DNA of 64,000 nucleotides from Bathynomus jamesi (Eukaryota; Arthropoda; Malacostraca; Isopoda; Cirolanidae). The notes beneath the pieces were generated by a model that saw nothing but the letters and a program-made list of their open reading frames with translations, searched no databases and had not been told where the DNA came from. Positions within the stretch are counted from its first letter, which is position 1. Every line of letters starts with the position of its first letter. Location: NCBI GenBank assembly GCA_023014485.1, contig JAJOZX010000996.1:975001-1039000 (forward strand), read 5' to 3'. Both the position numbers and the translations under genes were made by a program. Below, piece by piece: positions 49,902-60,367 of the stretch.

Positions 49902-52189
49902 TTATTTATTCCACTGTCCTTTCCATTCAAATTTAGGCAATCTTTGCCGTGATTCCAGTAGGTTAAGAATATATTTTTGGAGATTTTCGTAGCCAATTCG
50001 TACATCAGATGCATTCGTGACTAGATTCACAGTGCTTTCTACTCCTTGGCTGTGACAAGGAAAGGCTGGTATTTTGAGTGGTTCTTGTCTTGCTAGCAAA
50101 AGTTCCTTATTGCTAGGCAGACCATACGTACCGTTTTGAACGGGACAGTACTACGTCTACCTAAATTTTTGTATGGGTTCTGTCACTGAAGAATAATTGT
50201 AAGCTCAATATGTTTATGTACTTACTTTTCATGAATACAGAATATTACATAACCCCGTCCTTTTTTTGCCATCCCAATGTCCCGTTTTTGTCTCAAGGAA
50301 ATATGGTCAGCCTACTTATTGCTAAAGTTTCTCAGAAGTGGAGGCGGATAAATTACCTCTTTCTGCCAATCAATCATTTCAGTATAGTCTGAAGAATAAA
50401 AATTAAGAGTTCGAGGTAGGTCAAAGTTTCTTGATACAGAAAATGTAGTTCTTGAGAGAATGATTCTCTGGATTGCAACCTCTCTAACTTCTCTTCTTGA
50501 GTCTGTTATCATCAATAGTAGAATATTTTCGGGGTTCGCAAAGCATGAGTTATTCTGAAACATCGGTTCCATGATCAATCTGTATTTCTCCGTAAAGTCG
50601 CGCAGTAGATACCCTAAGTACCAAAAGTTAGATGACCCGTCAAATGGCAGTGGATGTGACGTAACCCAAAACAATCCTGGAGCATAAGATAGCATAATAA
50701 TTTCTACTAAATCTTTGAGATCTTGGGTTGGATTTGGTGTTGACGCATAGTCTAAGAATTCTATTTACTCTAGTTAGCCAACGAGCATGATGAATTGTAC
50801 CAGGAGATCCTTCTGCGAGATCTTTGGAGACATTTCCAGATTGAACAGCTAGGCACATATTGTAGAGGCACTTTTGGTCACTGCTTAAAGCATTAACATC
50901 AGATGGAATTTCATGAATGTTTCCTTTAACAGGAGAAAAAGCAACCACTTCCAATTTTGTTAGATCAGTTTTCAATGTATTTCCAATTGAACCCTTGAAA
51001 GTACTTGAGCTTGTTGTTTTTCCATCTATTGCCTCGTAGCTGTGCCTGAATGGTAATTCGTTCATATGAAGAAGGCATACCAACCACTGAACAGACCTAT
51101 TCAGATAGATTTCAACAAGCTTTATTACTCCACCGATTCTTCCAGTGTTCACAGCAGTGCCATCACATAGTAAAGCTTTTAGAGTGTCTGAACTGTCTGT
51201 GTCCACTATTAAAGTAATCAGCTCTTCTGCTACACAACGAGTATTTCCATGATCAGGTGTTACATGATCTATATAGATATTTCCAGGCTCTTTAACAATG
51301 ACGTAGTGCTCTTCCTTGATCTTGCCTGCCCTGGCTAATGTGTCATCTTTTCTCCCATCAAAGCCAGTGCATTCTATTCCTATATTCTCCGATTTAACCC
51401 TGGTACTCAATTTTTTACCTGTTCGTGCTCTTTCCCTCTCCAGCTTCTTTCTATCAATCATGTTGCCCTGATCCAGGATTCCCATATCTTTTAAAGCAGC
51501 ATTAACAATTGCTGCTGCTGCCCTGCAACTCACTCTGTAACGATCTACGGTCATTGCCAACTCTTCATAGGTATATCTGTTCTGCTCATTCTCTATTAAC
51601 TCTATATTAGGCACGAAGTCTTCATCCTTTTGGTCGGTCTCTACCTCCATGCTCTCAGCACCGGCTTATTGTGATTCCTGTGATGTTGAAGGGACAACTG
51701 TGATAGCTTCAGTCAATTTTGCTTGTGATCTCATTCGGCGTTGGTGTTCTTTTTGAGCTCTAGCAATAGACCTTTTCCTTATCAAAGCAGCTTTTCTATC
51801 AATTGGCCCCAGTTGGTTTAATCTTTGCTTTTGTCCTACAAAAGAATCCCACTCAGCAATTGTTATTTTATCCTTGCACCGGCAGGCATTTCTATCAATC
51901 CCTTTATCGTAGCAATCACAGGTACATACATTAAACATAGCATCATACTCGGAAACTTGTTGTTGAAAATCTCTCATCTCTTCGGTTTATAGGAACCTTG
52001 TTCAACTTTGAGGGCGCTTCTATCACTAAGAACTTTCTGAAAGATTCCACGAGTACTTATTTTAGGGAAAGAGAACCTTCTCCATATGGTTTCAACTACT
52101 GCGACTGTTACAACATTCATTAAAAGTAATCGATTTATTTGATTCAGCCTCTTCTCGTCGTTGCACAAAGTTGTAGTGCCACACAACAA
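49902..52189 (-). pseudogene. HTQ-ER transposase-like gene, copy 3
   Basis: Minus strand. The N-terminal part (52189-51666) has a Cys cluster CTCDCYDKGIDRNACRCKDK and an Arg/Lys-rich end. An in-frame TAA (about 51666) precedes MEVETDQKDEDF. Then come LLCDGTAVNTGRIGGVIKLV (presumed catalytic Asp), CLLHMNELPFRHSYEAIDGK, FKGSIGNTL, GTIHHARWLTRVNRILRL, a frameshift near 50740, NNSCFANPENILLLM and DYTEMIDWQKE. The C-terminal PCHSQGVESTVNLVTNAS (about 50040-50000) is separated by a MITE. Besides the MITE there are one frameshift and two N-terminal breaks. No terminal repeats were identified, though a CCCCCGGCA word near 49577 recalls copy 4. Confidence 0.8.
50114..50314. mobile_element. 201-bp MITE inside copy 3, 8-bp duplication
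   Basis: The ends are TAGGCAGACCATA and (inverted) TAGGCTGACCATA. CTTATTGC is duplicated at 50106-50113 and 50315-50322. Leaving out the insert and one duplicate keeps the coding frame of copy 3 across the join (NFSNK to ELLLARQ). The 8-bp duplication suggests a hAT-type MITE. Confidence 0.85.
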
Positions 52190-52467
52190 CTGCTTTTCTT
52201 GGTGTCATAGCTGCTGGAAACTCGGAAGAATGTCCAAAGGCTGCATTTGACGACTTGTTTCTTATCATGATTAATTTGACTTAATAACCAATAATTTAAC
52301 TTCAAAACCAATAGTTTGAACCAATAATCAATAATAATTTCACTTAATCAATAACACTGGCCAACAAAATGAAACTTTTTTTTCTCATCACAAACATGAT
52401 CACACTTTTCTTAATGCATTTTTTGCGCTGATTCCGAATCTGGTTTTGTTTTTTCTAGCACGTATAG

Positions 52468-54528
52468 TAGGGTGGATCGATTTTACATTTTTTTCGATTT
52501 CCATATTCTAATAGAGACAAACACTTGCGCATGCATGAGAAAATAGCCTCTGCAAAATCTTAGCTTAATAGGTAATCATCTTCTGCCCCCGGCAGAGCGA
52601 TGAAAATCATATTTTAGTAGTCAAAAACGTATTTTTCTTATAATTTTTAAAATATTTCAATATGCATCAAAATTATTCCTAATAACTATAAAGTCGATGA
52701 AAAAGACCTCATATGATCGTTTTTTCAAGCGCGTTGTCCTACGTTAATATCTTTTGCCCCCGGCAACAACGTCAAATGTTGAAAAAATAGGTAATTTATA
52801 TACATATTTTCAGATCGGCTCTTTGTCTTAAATAATGCATTTATATATTTCCCATAGCATTTATATCGTTGCTTAGGCATGAAATAACACACACGCAAAA
52901 TTTTATGACTTTAGAGTAATATCTTCTGTCCCCGAGAAAAGTCTAAATGTGGATTATAATTACGTTAATGCGATGTTATAAGTACGATAAGTACTAAGTA
53001 CAGCTCCTCGCTTGCTAATTTTATAAAATTAGCAACCCAGAACTCACCACGAGGAGGTGGCTGTACGTCGAGTTCCACCCTATCCAGCCCCAACCACCCT
53101 TCCTTTGGCTGCATGTCGATTTACATACGGTAATCTTTCTTAGAATCAAATCGTGGAATTTTTGTTCGGGAGTGAAGACGGGAGCAGATGAATCCGTCCC
53201 TCTCTTCTATTCCACTTACACTGGCAGAGGCTTCGGTTACTAATTTGATGAGTCTCTCGACCGCTTGAGTATGACAAGGAATAGTGGGATCAGTCTATCA
53301 GGCTGGTCTCCCGTCTCAACAAACTCTTTTATTCGGGTATCAGGTATTGCTTTTGTAACGGGGGGTTCGGTCACCTCAGCCGTTTGCCAGTTGATCATTT
53401 CGTAATAGTTTTGACTATCGTAGAGCAGCTCAGGCATGGCGAAGGCTCGAATTTCCCCCGCTGGTGATTGTTTTGATCTTGCTTTTAATATTCTTCTCCA
53501 TCCCAATTCTCTTATGTGTTGCTCATCGGCATGTAGCATGGAGATCAAAATATTTTCTGGGTGAGCAAAGAAAGAATTTCTACGGAGGACTTTGTTGGCG
53601 ATTGTCTTAGATCTTTGAGGCATGGTCTGAGAGAGACGCATCATTTCGAAAACATGTTTTGCGCCCTCAGTGAAACTGGAGTTTTTCTTTATCTTAAACC
53701 AAATTGGTGCGTAAACTGTCATAATGAATCGCACAATTTCGTTGAAGGTGCTGGAGGGTTCACTGGTTGAAACATAGAGGCGCAGAAATCTATTTGCTGT
53801 TGTCAGCCACCTGGAATGCGCCATCTTACCTGGATTTCGAGCCGCGAGAGCTGAAGAGCAGCTACCGCTCGACACTGCTCTGTAGATGCGTAACAAATAT
53901 TTTAGGTCAGTGCTCAACTCGGCATCATCTATGTCAATGTCGGGAGATGGAATGGCATCGAATTCTGTAATTGGAAGTTTTTTCGCAGTCGTTCAGTTGT
54001 TTTCCAACTGGTCCAGTAAAGCCCATTGGCCCAGTTGTTTTGCCGTCCAAGTCTTGAATGAGTGTCGCAGTGATAATTCATTACCGTGTAATAGGCATGT
54101 GTGTGTGTTATTTCATGCCTAAGCAACGATATAAATGCTATGGGAAATATATAAATGCATTATTTAAGACAAAGAGCCGATCTGAAAATATGTATATAAA
54201 TTACCTATTTTTTCAACATTTGACGTTGTTGCCGGGGACAAAAGATATTAACGTAGAACAACGCGCTTGGAAAAACGATCATATGAGGTCTTTTTCATCG
54301 ACTTTATAGTTATTAGGAATAATTTTGATGCATATTGAAATATTTTAAAAATTATAAGAAAAATACGTTTTTGACTACTAAAATATGATTTTCATCGCTC
54401 TGCCGGGGGCAGAAGATGATTACTTATTAAGCTAAAATTTTGCAGAGGCTATTTTCTCATGCATGCGCAAGTTTTTGTCTCTATTAGAATATGGAAATCA
54501 AAACAAATGTAAAATCGATCCACCCTAG
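52468..54528 (-). mobile_element. HTQ-ER element copy 4, nested, with ~430-bp inverted arms
   Basis: TAGGGTGGATCGATTTTAC begins the element, and the inverted copy ends at 54528. The arms (about 52468-52900 and 54095-54528) are near-identical inverted repeats. They contain repeated (TCTTYTGCCCCCGGCA)-type words. The target CGTATAG is duplicated (52461-52467 and 54529-54535; 8 bp if one mismatch is allowed). The empty site is seen in the sister element at 60250-60260. The interior is a 5'-deleted transposase gene. Confidence 0.9.
53160..54060 (-). pseudogene. HTQ-ER transposase-like gene, copy 4, 5'-deleted
   Basis: The minus-strand coding starts abruptly at the LLHGNELSLRH box (about 54080, with frame changes) and DGKTTGPMGFTGPVGKQL. 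An open frame from 53917 to 53240 follows: SALAARNPGKMAHSRWLTTA NRFLRLYVS, KVLRRNSFFAHPENILISML, HIRELGWRRILKAR and NYYEMINWQTAEVTEPP. After a shift near 53285 comes the C-terminal PCHTQAVERLIKLVTEAS (53225-53280). The catalytic Asp region and N-terminus are gone. This is a deletion derivative with inverted 5' and 3' arms. Confidence 0.85.
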
Positions 54529-54690
54529 CGTATAGTTATATAGATACACTGGTTTTGATATTTTTAAGTTTTTGATATTGCTATAAGAAAATTTATGGAT
54601 GTACAGATCACACTTAGGAATGCTAAACAACAAATACATCATATACCTTATTCAATGTACTTATAAATAAAGAATATATACATTATTTTA

Positions 54691-56393
54691 TTAAAAGCGC
54701 TGTGAGTGTGATTTCCTTTTGTAAATTTGGCCTGGATTGTCACGATACAGCATCCAACAATGGTCCGCCATCATGCTTTCATTCCAATATCCTTGGTAGC
54801 GCTTCTCCATCATCTGAATATCTTGATGGAAGCGCTCTCCTTGCTCGTCACTCACTGCACCAAGGTTTTCAGGAAAGAAATCTAAGTGGGAATGCAGGAA
54901 GTGAATTTTTAACGACATTCGACACTCCATTTCTTTGAAGGCATCAAGGAGGTTCTTGACTCCATCCTTATACGCAGGTGACTTGTTGCTTCCAAGAAAG
55001 TTTTCACATATCCATTTGAACGCCAGCCAAGCCTTCAATTCCAGCGGACTTAGGACTTTTTCAAATTCAGTGTCATTCAAAACCTCCCTTATTTGTGGCC
55101 CAACAAAAATTCCTTCCTTCAATTTTGCTGCAGTAACCTTCGGAAATTTCCTTGAAAGGTATTGGAACCCTTCAGAATTGACTTTACCCATTGCTTTAAC
55201 AAAATTCTTCATTAAACCAAGTTTAATGTGAAGAGGTGGCAGATAGATCTTTTGGGGATCCACTAAAGGGACAGACTGGACATTGCTTATCCCTGGGACA
55301 TATGTATACCTAAGTGGCCAGTCACTTTTGGTGTAATGTTCTATAGTGGCGCGACTGTCCCACAGGCAAAGGAAACAACAAAATTTTGTGAATCCTGACT
55401 GCATACCCATAAGCATTCCTATAACTTTTAGATCTCCACAAACATTCCATTGATGATTGTCGTATTTGATTGCCTTAAGTAGTATATCCATATTGTCATA
55501 TGTCTCTTTTAGATGGACGGAATGGGCAATGGGGATGGATGGCATTATATTACCATTATGCAAAAGAACTGCTTTCAGGCTTCTCTGCGACGAATCAATA
55601 AAGAGGCGCTACTCAGATGCCACATACGTCCGAGATATGGCTGTAAATAGTCCATTGATGTCATGGCAATAACAGAGAGGACCGTCTACTGAAAAGAATG
55701 CTGTTAATTCAAAATTCCGCTTTCGGTAGTAACTAATACGAACATTGTTCTCAAGTAAATTGTTCTCCTTTAGTCTTGAGGCGAGAAGCTCTGATTTCTC
55801 TTTAGACAGCGATAAGTCTCTAACAAGATCATTCAACTGTCCTTGGGTTAACTTTTTAGGTTCTAAATGACTACCTTCAAAAGTGTACTCGGGTTCTGTA
55901 GATGGTCCGGAAACGCCAGTTGCACCTTCATCACTTTCCATGTCATCTATGATAGAATCTAGCCTATCACTTGGGGAATTGGAATGGGCAATGTTTCATC
56001 ATGTTTTACTGGTCTACGTGCTGAATTCAAGTTTGGATATACAATCTGGTGTTTGTTCTTGGCAGAAAACCCCATTAAGTTCACACTACAAAAATAACAG
56101 TCTTCATGATGATCTCTCGGCTCCCTCCATATCATGGGTATGGCAAATGGCAGTGAAGCTTTCTTTTTGTTAAGCCAATCACTTAATCCATTTGAACAGC
56201 CAGAACAGATTTGATGTGGCGCCCATGGTTTATCTTGGTCACCTAGATGGCAACCAAAGTATAGCTTGTATATTTTCTTAATGTCGGTTGTAATACTTCG
56301 TCGCTGTGTTTTAGTTGTAAACTGGCCGCATACGAAACAGAACTTGTCGGGGTCATTCTTACATTGTCGAGGCATGTTGACTGACCTGAGCAA
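54691..56393 (-). pseudogene. CACTG-element protein, copy 1
   Basis: The minus frame starts MPRQCKNDPDKFCFVCGQFT and has three zinc-ligand pairs: FCFVC, ICSGC and CYFC. PFAIPMIWREPRDHHEDC marks the N-terminal domain. Then, after a 1-nt deletion near 55965, come RLDSIIDDMESDEG and a helical stretch. A TAG follows at 55609-55611, where the sequence E*RLFIDSSQRSLKAV is otherwise in frame. The C-terminal half (55563-54691) has LPPLHIKLGLMKNFVKAM, KEGIFVGPQIREVL and PENLGAVSDEQGERFHQDI. Function unknown. Location between CACTG ends suggests a transposase. Confidence 0.85.
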
Positions 56394-56787
56394 ACTATAA
56401 ATTCAAAAAAAATGTACACCAACTTGACACAACAAATTCTTGGACTGGACTGATCTTTTGACACACAAAGCACGGCGTTGTTGCCTGAATCACAATGCTG
56501 CTAGACGTAAAAGCTCACACCTGAAATACATAAGATGTATAATTAAGATAATTGAAATAAATAAGATGAATAAACTAAAAAAAAACAATAAAATAAACAC
56601 AATCAAATGTTGAAATATTAGTATTTTGCCTATTTAAAATGGTTAAATCTGTGTAGTTATATATATGCCTTCATCTTGAAAACTATACGTGCTAGAAAAT
56701 ATCTGAATGCAGTTTTGGAATCAGCGTGAAAAATGCTATCCAGCCACCACAAATTTTACTCTGATGAAAAATCTTTGTTGACCAGTG

Positions 56788-56946
56788 TAATTAATCTGAA
56801 ACAAAAATAAAATAATTTTTTGCAAAAAGTACTCAAAAAATTAGGGTTGCCAGACTTTTTTGCACATTTGTGAAATTTGGTCACAAAGTGGCCAATCTGG
56901 CAACCCTGCGTAAAACCAAAAAATATCCATAAATATATATATATAT

Positions 56947-56986
<40 letters not shown>

Positions 56987-57184
56987 ATAAAGCTTATTGT
57001 GAAATCTCAGCGAGAACAGTGGGGAAAAAGGGGAACTATGTGCGAGGGGTACAGAGGATCGCACATAGCTCAACTTTTGATATGTTATTTGTTAACCCAA
57101 ATGAAAACCCTCATATAGTGTCGTTTTTAAAAAAAGCCAAAAAACTTGTTTTGACCCGCCCTAAATTGCATATATCATTGTAAC
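56788..57184. other. Spacer between elements
   Basis: AT-rich with (TA)n at 56934-56984; no gene seen. Confidence 0.6.
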
Positions 57185-57820
57185 CCATGAGCGGATCCAG
57201 TGGGGGTCCCTAGGGAGCACGTGCCCCTATAGGCTAGATTCTCAAAGGACGAATGGAACTTGTGAACGTTTAGTCCAACAATTGACACCCAGATCATGAT
57301 AATTAGGTCTAAATACTCGTAATACTGCATTACTCGTCAAATGTCTGTTATAATACAGTATAATTGAACATAAAATACACGGCTACTAATCGTGTATTTT
57401 ATGGTCAATTATACTATATTATAACTGTGTAGTATACTGTATTATTACAGTAAGTATCGCATTATAATGTAATTATTACAGTAAGTATTGCATTATACTG
57501 TAAGTATTACACGCTTATCACAATTGAAATGCACAGAATTTGATCAATATTTTTTTAGTAATCCTCATATTGTTGTTTTCTTTATTATATCTTTTAAAAA
57601 AATAATATTCTTTGTCAATGCAACTATCACTAGCATACCATTGAAAACTAAGGCCTATGTATGCATTATATAATTTAAATGTGGATCATCCCCTTGGGGA
57701 ATTGAGAGTTTTTGATCCCTTTCAGCTCACGCGCAGGAACAGGAAGCCTGTTTCCTGTTTCTCCAAGATGTCTGTTTGGTGCCTCCACCCCTAGATTACC
57801 CTCCCTAGATCCGCCGCTGG
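57185..57820. mobile_element. MITE-like element, 636 bp, TAAC duplication
   Basis: The ends are CCATGAGCGGATCCAGTGGG and (inverted) CCAGCGGCGGATCTAGGGAG. TAAC occurs directly outside both ends (57181-57184 and 57821-57824). The interior has a hairpin of ACACGATTAG-type arms at 57355-57425 and ATTACAGTAAGTATYGCATT repeats at 57435-57510. No coding frame. Superfamily not assigned. Confidence 0.7.
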
Positions 57821-58005
57821 TAACCTAACCCTTTACTTTCTGTTTCGGTTGCGTTTCTTTTTGAACACCTGTATATATCTGTTTAAAATATTAATATTAT
57901 TGCTAATATTATAATATCCTAATTATTAGAATTATTTTTATTTTGTATTATTATTAATACAAGGCAAATAAGATATTTATATTAATTTAATTATATATAT
58001 AATTA

Positions 58006-60364
58006 CACTGGTCAACAAAGATTTTTCATCAGAGTAAACTTTGTGGTGGCTGGATAGTATTTTTCACGCTGATTCCAAAACTGCATTCAGATTTTTTCTA
58101 GCACGTATAGTTTTCAAAATGAAGGCATATATATAACTACACAGATTTAACCATTTTAAATAGGCAAAATACTAATATTTCAACATTTGATTGTGTTTAT
58201 TTTATTGTGTTTTTTTAGTTTATTCATCTTATTTATTTCAATTATCTTAATTATACATCTTATGTATTTCAGGTGAGAGTTTTACGTCTAGCAGCATTGT
58301 GATTCAGGCAACAACGCCGTGCTTTGTGTGTCAAAAGATCAGTCCAGTCCAAGAACTTGTGTCAAGTTGGTGTACATTTTTTTTGAATTTATAGTTTGCT
58401 CAGGTCAGTCAACATGCCTCGACAATGTAAGAATGACCCCGACAAGTTCTGCTTCGTATGCGGCCAGTTGACAACTAAAACACAGCGACGAAGTATTACA
58501 ACCGACATTAAGAAAATATACAAGCTATACTTTGGTTGCCATCTAGGTGACCAAGATAAACAATGGGCGCCACATCAAATCTGTTCTGGCTGTTCAAATG
58601 GATTACGTGATTGGCTTAACAAAAAGAAAGCTTCAATGCCATTTGCCATACCCATGATATGGAGGGAGCCGAGAGATCATCATGAAGACTGTTATTTTTG
58701 TAGTGTGAACTTAATGGGGTTTTCTGCCAAGAACAAACACCAGATTGTATATCCAAACTTGATTCAGCACGTAGACCAGTAAAACATGATGAAACATTGC
58801 CCATTCCAATTCCCACAAGTGATAGGCTAGATTCTATCATAGATGACATGGAAAGTGATGAAGGTGCAACTGGCGTTTCCGGACCATCTACAGAACCAGA
58901 GTACACTTTTGAAGGTAGACATTTAGAGCCTAAAAAGTTAACCAAGGACAGTTGAATGATCTTGTTAGAGACTTATCGCTGTCTAAAGAGAAATCAGAGC
59001 TTCTCGCCTCAAGACTAAAGGAGAACAATTTACTTGAGAACAATGTTCGTATTAGTTACTACCGAAAGCGGAATTTTGAATTAACAGCATTCTTTTCACT
59101 AGACGGTCCTCTCTGTTATTGCCATGACATCAATGGACTATTTACAGCCATATCTCGGACGTATGTGGCATCTGAGTAGCGCCTCTTTATTGATTCGTCG
59201 CAGAGAAGCCTGAAAGCAGTTCTTTTGCATAATGGTAATATAATGCCATCCATCCCCATTGCCCATTCCGTCCATCTAAAAGAGACATATGACAATATGG
59301 ATATACTACTTAAGGCAATCAAATACGACAGTCATCAATGGAATGTTTGTGGAGATCTAAAAGTTATAGGAATGCTTATGGGTATGCAGTCAGGATTCAC
59401 AAAATTTTGTTGTTTCCTTTGCCTGTGGGACAGTCGCGCCACTATAGAACATTACAGCAAAAGTGACTGGCCACTTAGGTATACATATGTCCCAGGGATA
59501 AGCAATGTCGTCTGTCCCTTTAGTGGATCCCCAAAAGATCTATCTGCCACCTCTTCACATTAAACTTGGTTTAATGAAGAATTTTGTTAAAGCAATGGGT
59601 AAAGTCAATTCTGAAGGGTTCCAATACCTTTCAAGGAAATTTCCGAAGGTTACTGCAGCGAAATTGAAGGAAGGAATTTTTGTTGGGCCACAAATAAGGG
59701 AGGTTTTGAATGACACTGAATTTGAAAAAGTCCTAAGTCCGCTGGAATTGAAGGCTTGGCTGGCGTTCAAATGGATATGTGAAAACTTTCTTGGAAGCAA
59801 CAAGTCACCTGCGTATAAGGATGGAGTCAAGAACCTCCTTGATGCCTTCAAAGAAATGGAGTGTCGAATGTCGTTAAAAATTCACTTCCTGCATTCCCAC
59901 TTAGATTTCTTTCCTGAAAACCTTGGTGCAGTGAGTGACGAGCAAGGAGAGCGCTTCCATCAAGATATTCAGATGATGGAGAAGCGCTACCAAGGATATT
60001 GGAATGAAAGCATGATGGCGGACCATTGTTGGATGCTGTATCGTGACAATCCAGGCCAAATTTACAAAAGGAAATCACACTCACAGCGCTTTTAATAAAA
60101 TAATGTATATATTCTTTATTTATAAGTACATTGAATAAGGTATATGATGTATTTGTTGTTTAGCATTCCTAAGTGTGATCTATACATCCATAAATTTTCT
60201 TATAGCAATATCAAAAACTTAAAAATATCAAAACCAGTGTATCTATATAACTATACGTGCTAGAAAAGAAATAAAACCAGATTCGGAATTAGCGCGAAAA
60301 ATGCATTAAGAAAAGTGTGATCATGTTTGTGATGAAAAAAAAAGTTTCATTTTGTTGGCCAGTG
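58006..60364 (+). mobile_element. CACTG-ended transposon, copy 2 (plus)
   Basis: The ends are CACTGGTCAACAAAGATTTT and (inverted) CACTGGCCAACAAAATG, with TTA duplicated at 58003-58005 and 60365-60367. At 2359 bp it is the sister of the element at 52355-56787, in opposite orientation, and the two differ by few substitutions and small indels. Independent TTA duplications show two separate transposition events rather than one inverted segmental copy. Confidence 0.95.
58396..60095 (+). pseudogene. CACTG-element protein, copy 2
   Basis: Plus-strand sister of 54691-56393 with the same domain order: MPRQCKNDPDKFCFVCGQLT, CYFCSVNLMGFSAKN, helical middle, LPPLHIKLGLMKNFVKAM, ENLGAVSDEQGERFHQDIQM. It has private single-base deletions near 58765, 58945 and 59510, not shared with copy 1. 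The same TAG interrupts E*RLFIDSS (59177-59179). The homologue at 22276-23950 has Trp there, so TGG to TAG is likely. The last residues (KSHSQRF) and stop are identical in both copies. No catalytic triad could be assigned by eye. Confidence 0.85.
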
Positions 60365-60367
60365 TTA

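Larger units (their letters stand above)
52355..56787 (-). mobile_element. CACTG-ended transposon, copy 1 (minus), with nested insertion
   Basis: The ends are CACTGGCCAACAAAATG (left, 52355) and CACTGGTCAACAAAGATTTT (inverted, right, 56787). TAA is duplicated at 52352-52354 and 56788-56790. CACTR ends with a 3-bp duplication are the hallmark of EnSpm/CACTA elements. Without the nested insertion at 52468-54528 the length is about 2.37 kb, as in the second copy at 58006-60364. The encoded protein is not a CACTA transposase I know. Confidence 0.9.
49420..57871. mobile_element. Possible mariner-type outer element enclosing the nest
   Basis: CAGGGTGTTCAAAAAGAAAC preceded by TA (49418-49419) is mirrored by CAGGTGTTCAAAAAGAAAC GC followed by TA (57872-57873). 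The pair could be the two ends of one element later filled by at least three insertions, or two unrelated solo ends. Only about 25 bp are shared and no mariner transposase lies between, so the single-element reading is tentative. Confidence 0.4.

Noticed and set aside
57355..57425. Hairpin considered as a tRNA or miRNA precursor
   Set aside because: No A/B boxes or cloverleaf; it is an AT-rich inverted repeat inside a MITE-like element.
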